Shown: piece by piece, positions 18,471-26,975 of the stretch
How the letters are laid out: each line of letters starts with the position of its first letter
Numbering within the stretch: the stretch's first letter is position 1
Origin: Paenibacillus xylanilyticus
Lineage (GTDB): Bacteria; Bacillota; Bacilli; Paenibacillales; Paenibacillaceae
DNA length: 64,000 nt
Direction: 5' to 3'
Assembly (NCBI RefSeq): GCF_013359935.1
Contig: NZ_JABMCB010000198.1
Coordinates: 105,451-169,450 of the forward strand
The notes under the pieces: model-generated
Told to the model about the DNA's origin: nothing
What the model saw: the letters and a program-made list of their open reading frames with translations, nothing else
Databases searched by the model: none
Translations under genes and position numbers: made by a program

Positions 18471-19333
18471 CAGGACTCCCAGCGGCCTAAAATACCGCAA
18501 GGCAGATCCAGCCCACTACGCGTAATTGGCAGTCCGATCTCGCCAGCAGTAATGCTGCCGCCGTATTTGGCAGACATCGTCATCGTTAACATGTTGCGCA
18601 GAACAGTTGGAGAGATGCCTGTTGTATACGAGTTGATGAGCAGGAACAGCGGATTATCCGACAAAATATCCATGCAGGACTTCAGGAATGGATACAGGTT
18701 CTGCTCCAGCTTCCATGTCTCTCCATTAGGTCCCCGGCCATAGGAAGGCGGATCCATGATAATCGCGTCATAGCGGTTACCACGACGCTGTTCACGTTGC
18801 ACGAATTTGAATACATCATCGGTAATAAAACGAACAGGGCGGTCTGCAAGACCCGAGAGTTGAACGTTCTCCTTGGCCCATTGCACCATGCCTTTGGCTG
18901 CATCCACGTGTACTACGGAAGCACCAGCATAGGCTGCTGCAACCGTTGCGCCGCCCGTATAGGCAAATAGGTTCAGCACGGAGATGGGGCGACCTGCACC
19001 TGCAATTTTATCCATCATCCAGCTCCAGTTGGCTGCTTGTTCAGGGAACAGACCCGTATGTTTAAAGCTGGTTGGTTTAATGTGAAATTTAAGGTTTTCG
19101 TATCCGATCGTCCAGCGTTCCGGAATTGGCTTTTTCATATCCCAGCTACCGCCACCGGAGGAACTGCGGTGATAGTGACCGTGCACCTGACGCCATTCAT
19201 TCGTTTCTTTTTCGAGAGGCCAGATAATCTGTGGATCGGGTCTGCGCAAGATGACATCGCCCCAACGCTCCAGTTTCTCGCCGCCTCCTGTATCGATTAC
19301 TTCATAGTCCTTCCAGTTCGATGCTACGTACAT
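18470..19333 (-). CDS. class I SAM-dependent (rRNA-type) methyltransferase
   Basis: 287 residues. SAM-binding motif I is VLNLFAYTGGATVAAA, motif IV is DPPSYGRG, as in RlmI/RlmK-type rRNA cytosine methyltransferases. No PUA domain is seen at the N-terminus; instead there is a short beta-rich segment (YEVIDTGGGEKLERWGD). It overlaps the pseudouridine synthase through TGATG, so both probably modify ribosomal RNA. The target base cannot be deduced. Confidence 0.88.
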   Translation of the reverse strand: MYVASNWKDYEVIDTGGGEKLERWGDVILRRPDPQIIWPLEKETNEWRQVHGHYHRSSSGGGSWDMKKPIPERWTIGYENLKFHIKPTSFKHTGLFPEQAANWSWMMDKIAGAGRPISVLNLFAYTGGATVAAAYAGASVVHVDAAKGMVQWAKENVQLSGLADRPVRFITDDVFKFVQREQRRGNRYDAIIMDPPSYGRGPNGETWKLEQNLYPFLKSCMDILSDNPLFLLINSYTTGISPTVLRNMLTMTMSAKYGGSITAGEIGLPITRSGLDLPCGILGRWES

Positions 19334-19486
19334 AGTTGTTTATCCATCCTTCAAAAGTCATTTGGATACTATTGTACAACAATTAAGGGCCTGTACGCCA
19401 GTTGGAGCAAGCGTAAGGATTCTTTTGCTATTGTGAAGAGGGTGTAAGACTATATACTGAAAATGGAGCAAAGTTCAAAATTTAAT

Positions 19487-19516
19487 TTGACAATGATAAT
19501 CATTATCACATATGAT
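19487..19516 (+). promoter_or_regulatory. Fur box overlapping the flavodoxin promoter
   Basis: A perfect 7-1-7 Fur palindrome TGATAAT-C-ATTATCA (19494-19508) fills the spacer of a promoter TTGACA (19487-19492), 18 bp, TATGAT (19511-19516). This is the expected arrangement for iron repression by Fur. Confidence 0.9.
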
Positions 19517-19583
19517 TTTGATAATTCAAAGTTCCTTTTAATCGTTTGATCTAGATGACTAAGATAAAGTGAGGGAAAAATAG

Positions 19584-20036
19584 ATGGCTAAATTGTTGGT
19601 TGCTTATGCGAGCATGACCGGGAATACGGAAGAAATTGCAGAATTGATTGTGGAGGGAATTACTCAGGGTGGGCATGAAGTGGTCCTCAAGGACGTTATG
19701 GATTGTAATGCAGCCGATGTGCTGGATTATGATGGCTTCCTTATTGGTGTGTACACATGGGGAGATGGCGAGCTGCCGGATGAATTCCTTGATTTTTACG
19801 AAGAGCTGGATGAACTGGACCTAAGCGGCAAACGAGCGGCTGTCTTCGGAAGTGGAGACACTTCTTATGAGCAATTTTGCGGGGCAGTGGACCTGGCTGC
19901 TGCGAAGCTGCAGGAACGTGGGGCGGAGGTATCTCCAGAGATGCTGAAGATTGAATACAGTCCTATGGAGCAGGAGAAGGATACTTGCCGTGATTTTGGC
20001 AAACGCTTCGCCGCTGCCGGATTACAGGTATCCTAG
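19584..20036 (+). CDS. flavodoxin (iron-regulated)
   Basis: 150 residues, short-chain flavodoxin. The FMN phosphate loop is ASMTGNTEEIA at the N-terminus; VYTWGDGELPDEF and FGSGDTSYEQFCGAV are the two FMN-ring loops. It replaces ferredoxin as a low-potential electron carrier when iron is scarce, which fits the Fur box on its promoter, as with ykuN/ykuP in Bacillus. First gene of a three-gene unit; the next gene begins 5 bp later. Confidence 0.95.
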   Translation: MAKLLVAYASMTGNTEEIAELIVEGITQGGHEVVLKDVMDCNAADVLDYDGFLIGVYTWGDGELPDEFLDFYEELDELDLSGKRAAVFGSGDTSYEQFCGAVDLAAAKLQERGAEVSPEMLKIEYSPMEQEKDTCRDFGKRFAAAGLQVS

Positions 20037-20041
20037 AGATC

Positions 20042-20845
20042 GTGAGAAAACTTAATGTTCAGGCAGCCGTGCAACCGAAAGGTGCAGACAATCCGGAGCG
20101 ATTGCTTGAAGATTATAAATTGGAGGAGATGCTGCGCAGCCCGCATCGGTTCATTCGCCCAGAACCGGAGGCTGCTCAGCGCTCCCCGCTGCAATGGAGA
20201 CACCGTGTTCAGTATGCGGTCAGTCATGCGGTCAACGCCTTTTATAGTATGGACCCCGATGTGCGCAAGGAGGTCCCGGTACAATATTTGCTCGAAAAAT
20301 GGTGGCCCAAAAAGGCAACGGGTTTTGATTCAGTCCTTCATTACTGGGATGTAAAAAATAAAATGATCGATGAGTTGTCGCTGGCAATCGCCATGAACGA
20401 TGACTTGAAGCATCCAGTGATCCTGTTCGAACAGTGGAGAACCGAAATTCCTTCACTCTCGATGCATTTGTCGATGATTTTCCAGGCTGCATGGCAACCT
20501 GAAGGATGGGACTCTCTGCTCGTTCAGAAATTCATGGTGGTTCATGATCCTAACGTGGTCGAAGCATTTCAGCACATGGTTAGTGTGTTCTGCTGGGAAG
20601 CCTTCGGCAAGCTGCCAGGCATGATTGAAATTTATTGTTTGCTGGAAGGTCGTAAAATTCGATATATCCCGGGACGTCAGTCTCTGATTCGTTCAATGGA
20701 TTATATCAGGCTTGTACGCGACAGTATTCCGCAAGCGGAAGATTTGGAATCCGGTCATTTCACTTCCCGTGACAAAGCACGCATTCATGAGGAGGTTGAC
20801 CGGCGGAGAGGTGAAGTGGAGCCCAAGAAGAATTGGCTCATGTGA
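20042..20845 (+). CDS. conserved hypothetical in the iron-regulated flavodoxin unit
   Basis: 267 residues from GTG 20042, with only a weak ribosome site, so reading may be coupled to flavodoxin. I do not recognise the family. It is soluble, without signal peptide or membrane helix, rich in aromatic residues and mostly alpha-helical in appearance (for example SHAVNAFYSMDPDVRKEV and FQHMVSVFCWEAFGKLPGM). In Bacillus the gene ykuO sits between two Fur-controlled flavodoxins, and this position is analogous; I cannot confirm homology. A role under iron limitation is inferred from context only. Confidence 0.8.
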   Translation: MRKLNVQAAVQPKGADNPERLLEDYKLEEMLRSPHRFIRPEPEAAQRSPLQWRHRVQYAVSHAVNAFYSMDPDVRKEVPVQYLLEKWWPKKATGFDSVLHYWDVKNKMIDELSLAIAMNDDLKHPVILFEQWRTEIPSLSMHLSMIFQAAWQPEGWDSLLVQKFMVVHDPNVVEAFQHMVSVFCWEAFGKLPGMIEIYCLLEGRKIRYIPGRQSLIRSMDYIRLVRDSIPQAEDLESGHFTSRDKARIHEEVDRRRGEVEPKKNWLM

Positions 20846-20896
20846 GTTTTGCAGAAGATTGTCGGTCGAAAGTGAAGATAAGGGAGGAGCGATACA

Positions 20897-21463
20897 ATGT
20901 TAACCGGTGTGAATCAGGATATGGGGAGTGGCAAGAAACGTGCAGGAAGCTGCGAATTCAGTCCGCTTCCGGTACCACAGTCAGTAATCGGACGGTTGCT
21001 TGATGAAGCGGACCCTTCATTGTATGTGATGAGCTCTAAACCTTGGCGATTTATGCTTTTTGCTGGAGAAGGGCGCCAGCTTTATTTGGAAGCGGTCAGG
21101 CAGAGCTACCCTCCTCACTTGGCGGACCGTTATGGTGACTGGGCTGCCTATCAATATACGGAAGCCATCCCCGCGCATCTGATCGTCGTTGCACCGACCA
21201 GTGGAAGAGAGGATCATCTGTTGCCGGCTAAGGCCTGGAGCAGACGGTTTTCCATGCTGGCAGCTGAACAGGGACTTCAGGCCGTTTGGAAAATGAATGA
21301 TTATCAACAGCACCCCGTGTTTATGAATCTGATGGGTTTAACCAGTGAGGAACAGGTTTTGGGCGTATTTCATATCGGTTACGGAGACCAGCCTGCATTA
21401 AGAGGTGTGGATATAAGCAGACCAGCCTCTGAACTGATGACAGTGTACGACCATCTGGTTTAA
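20897..21463 (+). CDS. nitroreductase-family protein
   Basis: 188 residues. The pattern is that of an FMN-dependent nitroreductase: VPQSVIGRLLDEAD, SSKPWRFMLFAG, AIPAHLIVVAP, AAEQGLQAVWKMND and EEQVLGVFHIGYGD. The N-terminal RRS motif that normally binds the FMN phosphate is not recognisable (the start reads GKKRAGSCEF), so cofactor binding may be altered. ATG preceded by GGGAGGAG. It is the last gene of the Fur-controlled unit and converges on the HpaB-type monooxygenase with only 29 bp between stops. Confidence 0.78.
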   Translation: MLTGVNQDMGSGKKRAGSCEFSPLPVPQSVIGRLLDEADPSLYVMSSKPWRFMLFAGEGRQLYLEAVRQSYPPHLADRYGDWAAYQYTEAIPAHLIVVAPTSGREDHLLPAKAWSRRFSMLAAEQGLQAVWKMNDYQQHPVFMNLMGLTSEEQVLGVFHIGYGDQPALRGVDISRPASELMTVYDHLV

Positions 21464-21492
21464 AATCATTGCCGGCTAAAAGAACAGGGATA

Positions 21493-22950
21493 TTATTTAT
21501 TCTTGTCTGTAAGAAATTCGTTTACGCGCTGACGGTATGTTTTATCCCCTGAATAGGTCGAGTACAAGCGATTGGACACCGTAATGGTATTTCCGAAGAA
21601 GAAACGTTCGAATTGTGTCTGCCTGCCACCGAATGATCCTGCTCCCAGCTCCCAAATCAGGCGAAACAGGGCAGTACGCTGGTGTGCAGCCTGATCATTG
21701 CCTTTCAGGTAAGTATCCAAATGGCCAGCAACGTTAGACCCGAATTCTTCCTCCTGTGGTACCATGATCATTCCGCTGGATGCGAGCAGTTGCATGATTT
21801 CAATCATCTCGGGATATAGCTTCGGATATAGAATATTGGCAGCCATCAACGGCTGGGGTGCGGGTAAAATAAAGCCTCTACCGTCAGGGATCGCTCGAAC
21901 TTCGGCTGCAACGGCAATGGCCTTAAGAGACTCCAGACCAGCTAATACACGGGCTGTTTTCTCAACGACGTGTGCTTCGGAAGCCAGATCAAGCGTATCG
22001 GTGAGCAGTTGGAGGGTACCGAGGATAAATTCGGTTTTGGCAATATATCGGCATAAAACTTGATGTCCTGCGTGAATGTGGAAATTGCTTCCGCTAAAGA
22101 GACGTGAGGACATTTCTTCATTTCCAGCAAAGAAAATTCGATCATGGGGTACCAGTACATGATCAAAGATGACGATATTATCCATTTCTTCGTATCGGGA
22201 ACTGAGTGGGTAGTTGAAGCGGGATTCGGCCGCGTAGGTATCCCGGCAAATGAGGCTGATGCCAGGCAGATCATTGGGTACGGCAAAGGCAAAGGCAAAA
22301 GGATTTTCATCATCAAATGGAGCAGGCGAAGGCGATGGATATACAAAAATTTCGTCACTTGTTGCACCCTGTGTAGCCATCATGAATGCTCCGCTGATAA
22401 TAAGGCCATCTTGAGTCTGCTCCACCACTTTGGCTGCAATTGCATCCTCGGTCGCGTCCATCTGTCCGGATATTTTGCTGGCATGGGGCTGGATAAAAGC
22501 GTGAGAGAGAGTAATATCGTTGTCTCGACAGAATGCATAGTAGTTCTTCAGATTTTCCGCGTACTGAGGTGATAACTCGGTAAGCATATCTGCAGCCGTG
22601 TAGAATGCCATGATTGCTGTGTTCATGTAGTCAGGTGACCGACCCAGGAATCCGTGATGAGTACCCGACCAGATGCTCATGGCTTCACGGCGCCTGCGAA
22701 GATCATCAACCGTTGTTGGTGGCAGAAACGATAAACCCACAGGTTTTCCGTCCGCAGGTGACTCATATGTCATCTGGCCTGCCAGTTGCGGATTAGATTG
22801 CATGTCGTAAAGTTGCGCTTGCGTCTCCATTAGCCCTTTGAAAGCAAGATGTTCTGATCTCTTACCAGTAATGAGTTCACCTTTATACCAACAGGGCACG
22901 GTCTGGGCATTGATGCGTTCCATATACTGCTTGCCACTTTTAACAGGCAT
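21493..22950 (-). CDS. HpaB-family flavin-dependent monooxygenase
   Basis: 485 residues, the length of the large oxygenase subunit of 4-hydroxyphenylacetate 3-hydroxylases (B. subtilis YoaI type). Visible family features: GRSPDYMN, the central acyl-CoA-dehydrogenase-like fold, and the C-terminal GGRQTQFERFFFG. Such enzymes ortho-hydroxylate phenols with FADH2 delivered by a separate reductase; no HpaC-type reductase is adjacent. GAGGTG precedes the ATG. A Fur box lies about 120 bp upstream, so the gene is probably induced by iron starvation, perhaps to make a catechol. Substrate not known. Confidence 0.88.
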   Translation of the reverse strand: MPVKSGKQYMERINAQTVPCWYKGELITGKRSEHLAFKGLMETQAQLYDMQSNPQLAGQMTYESPADGKPVGLSFLPPTTVDDLRRRREAMSIWSGTHHGFLGRSPDYMNTAIMAFYTAADMLTELSPQYAENLKNYYAFCRDNDITLSHAFIQPHASKISGQMDATEDAIAAKVVEQTQDGLIISGAFMMATQGATSDEIFVYPSPSPAPFDDENPFAFAFAVPNDLPGISLICRDTYAAESRFNYPLSSRYEEMDNIVIFDHVLVPHDRIFFAGNEEMSSRLFSGSNFHIHAGHQVLCRYIAKTEFILGTLQLLTDTLDLASEAHVVEKTARVLAGLESLKAIAVAAEVRAIPDGRGFILPAPQPLMAANILYPKLYPEMIEIMQLLASSGMIMVPQEEEFGSNVAGHLDTYLKGNDQAAHQRTALFRLIWELGAGSFGGRQTQFERFFFGNTITVSNRLYSTYSGDKTYRQRVNEFLTDKNK

Positions 22951-23066
22951 CGTTATTCACCTCTTGGATAATCGTTCATAGGCAGATTCACTGCTCTCGT
23001 AGTTTACGTGAGCAGCCTGTTCAATGTGCATCCTGGGAGTGGAATAACGTTTTGCAGAATAGGGCT

Positions 23067-23081
23067 TGATAATAATTATCA
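23067..23081 (-). promoter_or_regulatory. Fur box upstream of the HpaB-type gene
   Basis: Perfect 7-1-7 palindrome TGATAAT-A-ATTATCA. It lies between the DUF1540 terminator and the HpaB-type gene, so it can only serve the latter. Flanking promoter hexamers on the minus strand are weak (TTGTAA or TTGTAT upstream). Confidence 0.82.
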
Positions 23082-23095
23082 TTCTTGTTACAATA

Positions 23096-23128
23096 CAAAA
23101 AGAAAAAGGAACCGGCCAGGGCTCCTTT
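23096..23128 (-). terminator. terminator after the DUF1540 gene
   Basis: On the minus strand AAAGGAGCC pairs with GGTTCCTTT (one G-U), followed by a T-rich tail. Confidence 0.85.
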
Positions 23129-23151
23129 AATTTAAAGCAAAAATGAAATTG

Positions 23152-23304
23152 TTATTTTACTTCAAATGTTTTGCAGTCTGTTTCAGCAGACTGGCTAGCC
23201 TCTTTGGAACTGTGGCTCACGATATAAATCGAAGAAGCGTTACATTTGTTCTCTTCAGCCCAGTGCACACAGGAATTTACTTCACACAATACGTCTTTTG
23301 CCAT
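23152..23304 (-). CDS. DUF1540 small cysteine protein
   Basis: 50 residues from the ATG at 23304 (GAGG about 9 bp upstream); the longer frame to 23514 has no credible start. Sequence begins MAKDVLCEVNSCVHWAEENK and has four cysteines at 7, 12, 21 and 44, the DUF1540 pattern, probably a small metal-binding fold. It is common in Bacillales and Clostridia, and its function is unknown. Monocistronic with its own terminator. Confidence 0.9.
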   Translation of the reverse strand: MAKDVLCEVNSCVHWAEENKCNASSIYIVSHSSKEASQSAETDCKTFEVK

Positions 23305-23530
23305 GATAAATAACCTCACTTTGAGTTTTATTACATTCGTTGGTATAAAGAAATATCCCGATTTGCAAGTTGCCGCTTGCTCATTTGGAACTTTGCTGCT
23401 CTCTATAAATAGAGGGCTTATTTGCGTTATACACAACGATGCACTTTCAGAATAGCAAATTTTGTTATAGCTTGCAACATGGGCTGTTGGTGCACTGCAT
23501 TTTCGTGGGCTCATGGAACCGAAACTTGAA

Positions 23531-23573
23531 ACAGCCCAGCCAGGAATCCATTCAGGAGGCCCGGCCGGGCTGT
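23531..23573 (-). terminator. candidate terminator of the two-component operon
   Basis: GC-rich 11-bp stem (ACAGCCCGGCC with GGCTGGGCTGT on the minus strand) with a poor T tract. Confidence 0.42.
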
Positions 23574-23594
23574 GCTTGTTATATGTCTAGCGAA

Positions 23595-25058
23595 TCAAGC
23601 ATTCACGGGTGAACGATAGGCTTTTTCAAGGGACGGCGCATCAGGTGCTTTCCACCGTGGCAGTTTGAGGGTAAACAGACTCCCTTGGGGGCTGCTTGAC
23701 GTGAGGGTCAGATCGCCCCCCTGGGCTTGAGCGAGAAGACGGCTGTAAGTGAGCCCGAGTCCCAGTCCACGCGACAGACGTTTTTTGATCTCCCCACGAT
23801 AGAAACGTTCGAATATTTTGGACCGATCTTCCTCAGCAATGCCTGTACCGTTGTCCAGTACGTCTACGAAGAGAAATTGTTCTTCAGCACGCAAACGAAG
23901 TTCAAAGGCGGCTCTTTGGCCGGAGGCGGTCGCCTGTAAGCCATTATTCAGCAAATTAACGATAATTTGCTGAATTCGCAATGCATCTCCAATGGTATAA
24001 AACGAGCCGCCGGGTGCATGTAATGCAACCTCTGGTGATTTATCCTCATAAGCGATTTTCCACTGATAGATAATTTCTCCCACCAGCAAATTCAGATCAA
24101 TGCGTTCATGGCGTACAGCAACGCTGCCTGCACTCATCGCATTATAGTCCAGGAGGTCAGCCACCATGCGTTCCATACGTTCGGATTCCTTTAATGCAAT
24201 ATCAAGAAACTCTTTACCTTCCTGCGGGCTGACGATATCATCACGAACGGCCATAACCAATCCTTTGATGGAAGTCACCGGGGTTTTCAGTTCATGAGTT
24301 ACTCCCGCCAGTGAGATAGTACGCCATTCCTCCAGCTGCTGTAAACGAAGGGACATCTCGCGAAAGGAATTCACGAGTTCGTTCATCTCCTGCTCCCTGG
24401 TATCCAGATCCAGGTTGACCTCATAGTTACCGGTTCGAATCTGCTCTGCGGCATGAGCGACCTGACGTATAGGCTTGGAGAGCTTACGAGATAGAAGGTA
24501 GATCGTAAACCAGCCGCATAGAATCAGGGCTGCAAACAGCAGACCTACAATCAGCAGTGTATCCGAACTGTATGTGATGGCTTTTTTGGACTGCATCACC
24601 CATACCTTGCCCAGTGTCTGATTGGCATCCACTACATTGACAGTAACGCCGGCAAATTTGTTGTTTCGCGGCTCCAGCAGATCGTCAGACAGTCTGGAAT
24701 ATACATCTTGCTGTGTCATTTTCGGTTTGGAATAGATCAATTGGTTATTGTTGTCGAGGATCATGATGCAAAAATGATTATCCGTATTAAAAAGCTTTAT
24801 ACGCTTATCCACCAGCCTGTCGAGATCAGGGGGGATGTGCAGCCTGTTCCCGGACACGGACACCTTTTCTGCAATTTCCAGTCCCAGAAGCTCAGCCGTT
24901 TTGAGGCCCTTTTCAAGGGAAGTTGTTCTGATCCAGTAGAGTGCACCTGCAACGATAATGATGAACCCGATACACAGGATCAGAAAATATTGAAGTGTCC
25001 AATAGGACAGAATGGATGTTTTTCGTTTTGGCTTTTTTCGGTTTAGTTTGCGATCCAA
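23595..25058 (-). CDS. sensor histidine kinase
   Basis: 487 residues from TTG 25058 (GGGG about 8 bp upstream). Two membrane helices (about 20-45 and 165-190) enclose an extracellular sensor of about 120 residues; then HAMP, the HisKA box with the phospho-acceptor histidine in AGVTHELKTPVTSIKG, and the HATPase boxes NLLNNGLQATA, DNGTGIAEEDRSKIF and GLGLGLTYSRLL. It overlaps the response regulator gene by 16 bp. The signal is unknown; the divergent YceI gene is a plausible target. Confidence 0.92.
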   Translation of the reverse strand: MDRKLNRKKPKRKTSILSYWTLQYFLILCIGFIIIVAGALYWIRTTSLEKGLKTAELLGLEIAEKVSVSGNRLHIPPDLDRLVDKRIKLFNTDNHFCIMILDNNNQLIYSKPKMTQQDVYSRLSDDLLEPRNNKFAGVTVNVVDANQTLGKVWVMQSKKAITYSSDTLLIVGLLFAALILCGWFTIYLLSRKLSKPIRQVAHAAEQIRTGNYEVNLDLDTREQEMNELVNSFREMSLRLQQLEEWRTISLAGVTHELKTPVTSIKGLVMAVRDDIVSPQEGKEFLDIALKESERMERMVADLLDYNAMSAGSVAVRHERIDLNLLVGEIIYQWKIAYEDKSPEVALHAPGGSFYTIGDALRIQQIIVNLLNNGLQATASGQRAAFELRLRAEEQFLFVDVLDNGTGIAEEDRSKIFERFYRGEIKKRLSRGLGLGLTYSRLLAQAQGGDLTLTSSSPQGSLFTLKLPRWKAPDAPSLEKAYRSPVNA

Positions 25059-25729
25059 AATTGATACCCCATTCCCCGTAAAGTCCGGATTTCTCCCGTT
25101 TCTGGCAGCCAGTGAGAAAGGGCCTGACGCAGCCGTTTAATCGAGAGATCCACGGCGCGGTCGCTCCCGTCGTAATCCATGCCCCATACCTGTTCAATGA
25201 GATGCTCCCGGGTGAACGTACGATTGGGATATTCAGACAGAAATATCAGCAAGGACAAATCACGAGGGGTTAGTGCAACTTCTGCACCATTTAGCAGCAC
25301 CTGCTTGGCTGCCAGGTCAATGACCAGATTCCCGAAATAACGTTTGCCCTCACCCTCCGCAGTCCAATGCGGGTTGCGGCGAAGTACCGCGTTAACTCTT
25401 GCAACAACTTCCTCCGGCACGAAGGGCTTGCTCATATAATCGTCAGCACCAGCATTCAAACCGTTGAGACGGTCCTGAATGTCATCCAGTGCTGTTAGCA
25501 TTATGACAGGACAAGAGCTCTTTTCACGTATCATCCGCAGCAGATCCCATCCGTCCACTCCTGGCAGCATTACATCGAGCAAAACTAGGGCAGGGACATC
25601 AGAGTCAAATAGAGTTAGGGCAGTGGGTCCATCAGCTGCATGACGGACGTCAAACCCCGCTTTTCTCAGATAAGCAGCCAGTACACGTGCAATAGCTTGC
25701 TCATCCTCGACGATGAGTATGGATTTCAA
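25043..25729 (-). CDS. OmpR-family response regulator
   Basis: 228 residues from TTG 25729, which lies 8 bp after AAAGGAG; the frame is open upstream but without a better start. Receiver domain with acidic pocket VEDE, phospho-acceptor aspartate in LVLLDVMLPGVDGWD, threonine in VIMLTALDD and lysine in MSKPF; C-terminal winged helix ending IRTLRGMGYQFWIAN. Overlaps its kinase gene and reads away from the YceI gene across a 189-bp shared promoter region. Confidence 0.92.
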   Translation of the reverse strand: MKSILIVEDEQAIARVLAAYLRKAGFDVRHAADGPTALTLFDSDVPALVLLDVMLPGVDGWDLLRMIREKSSCPVIMLTALDDIQDRLNGLNAGADDYMSKPFVPEEVVARVNAVLRRNPHWTAEGEGKRYFGNLVIDLAAKQVLLNGAEVALTPRDLSLLIFLSEYPNRTFTREHLIEQVWGMDYDGSDRAVDLSIKRLRQALSHWLPETGEIRTLRGMGYQFWIAN

Positions 25730-25918
25730 GAAGGTGTCTCCTTTCACGACATAAGCTTGTGTACTGATTTTACATGAGCCGGGGTCTAAAGCCAATTAGG
25801 CAATTATTTTCAGAAAAAAATGAGTTGTGCGTCAAGTTTTGACGTCATCCTGACACATTGGGTTGTTAAGATTCATGCAACAACCAACATATACAATACC
25901 CAATTGGAGGAGATAGAG

Positions 25919-26632
25919 ATGAACAAAAAGACAAAAACATGGGTGATATCCGGCGTGGCCGCGATTGCTATTCTTGGCGGTGGAGGTTATTATTTCGCAA
26001 ACAGTTACATGGGGAACAACGTGGATATCGAGCAGGTGCTTCCAGCGAGCACGGCAGCATCGACAACAGATGCAGGCACAGGCACAGCAGTAGTGAATGA
26101 AGCAGCCAGCGCGGAGCAATTGAACGGGGACTGGACGATCAGCGAAGGTTCAAAGGTGTATTTCTCTGTAACGACATCGCAGGAGACCGTAAACTTTGTG
26201 GACGAGCAGGTCAGTGGAACCTGGACTATTCATGTGGACGATGCTTCCCAGATGAAAGCAGACGGCCAAATTGAGATGAGCGGAATTGACTCGGGTAACG
26301 GTCAGCGGGACGGGCACGTAAAAGAAGCGGACTTCTTCGATGTCAGCACGCACCCGCAGGCGACGTTTAAGGCAACTTCATTTGAAGGTGTTCCTACGGA
26401 GTGGACGGCGGGACAAACGGCAGATTTTAAAATGAGCGGTACCCTGACGGTCAAAGGCGTCGAAAAGGAGGTCACTTTTGATGCCAAGGCCGCTTATGAA
26501 AATGATCAGGTATTGTTGTCTGCCACAACGATGGTTACGTTCGAAGATTTCGGCATGAAGAATCCACACTCCGTCGTGTTATCCACCGAGAACGACATTC
26601 AGGTACAATTGGAACTGAAACTTAGCAAATAA
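25919..26632 (+). CDS. membrane-anchored YceI-family protein
   Basis: 237 residues from ATG 25919, behind GGAGGAGATAG; the upstream in-frame extension has no ribosome site. One N-terminal membrane helix (about 8-27), an Ala/Thr-rich spacer, then a YceI beta-barrel domain (about 70-237) with WTIHVDDASQMKADGQIEM, GHVKEADFFDVSTHPQATF and VKGVEKEVTFDAKAAYEN. YceI domains bind long isoprenoid or fatty-amide lipids in a hydrophobic tube. The divergent two-component system probably controls it. A strong terminator follows. Confidence 0.9.
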   Translation: MNKKTKTWVISGVAAIAILGGGGYYFANSYMGNNVDIEQVLPASTAASTTDAGTGTAVVNEAASAEQLNGDWTISEGSKVYFSVTTSQETVNFVDEQVSGTWTIHVDDASQMKADGQIEMSGIDSGNGQRDGHVKEADFFDVSTHPQATFKATSFEGVPTEWTAGQTADFKMSGTLTVKGVEKEVTFDAKAAYENDQVLLSATTMVTFEDFGMKNPHSVVLSTENDIQVQLELKLSK

Positions 26633-26727
26633 TGAGGTTGTCTATTGAAAGGACAAGATAAGGTTTTGGATTTATAACAAGATCAGCACTGCCCCGAATC
26701 GATATAATAATATAACTTATCATTATC

Positions 26728-26772
26728 AAAACCTGTTCCCTGCCGTCTTTAGGCAAAGGGGACAGGTTTTTT
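26728..26772 (+). terminator. intrinsic terminator after the YceI gene
   Basis: AAAACCTGTTCCC pairs with GGGGACAGGTTTT, followed by T residues. Confidence 0.9.
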
Positions 26773-26975
26773 GCGTTGTGGTGTAGTTTTCATACAGGTG
26801 GACCGGACAGACGGAGTCGTTTTAGGTAAAAGCCCACTACATCAACCTGTTAAAATAACTGCTGTTTCCTTTGGATAATGCCGTGTCGCACCTCACATGA
26901 AGCGCTTACAATTAGATAGGCTTCATCCATGATTAAGCATGCACGACCAATTACAAAAAAAGGGGGAGACAAAGA
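26773..26975 (+). other. long leader region of the galactanase gene
   Basis: No open frame with a ribosome site. It must hold the galactanase promoter, but I cannot pick one with confidence. A degenerate cre-like palindrome centred on AAGCGCTT (26897-26910) would be the expected site for carbon-catabolite control; only the right half fits the consensus. Confidence 0.4.

Noticed and set aside
26711..26727. TTATCATTATCA as a Fur box near the YceI terminator
   Set aside because: Only one half of the palindrome and it directly adjoins the terminator stem of the upstream gene.
26897..26910. cre-like palindrome AAGCGCTT before the galactanase
   Set aside because: Left half does not fit the CcpA consensus; kept only as a remark in the leader entry.
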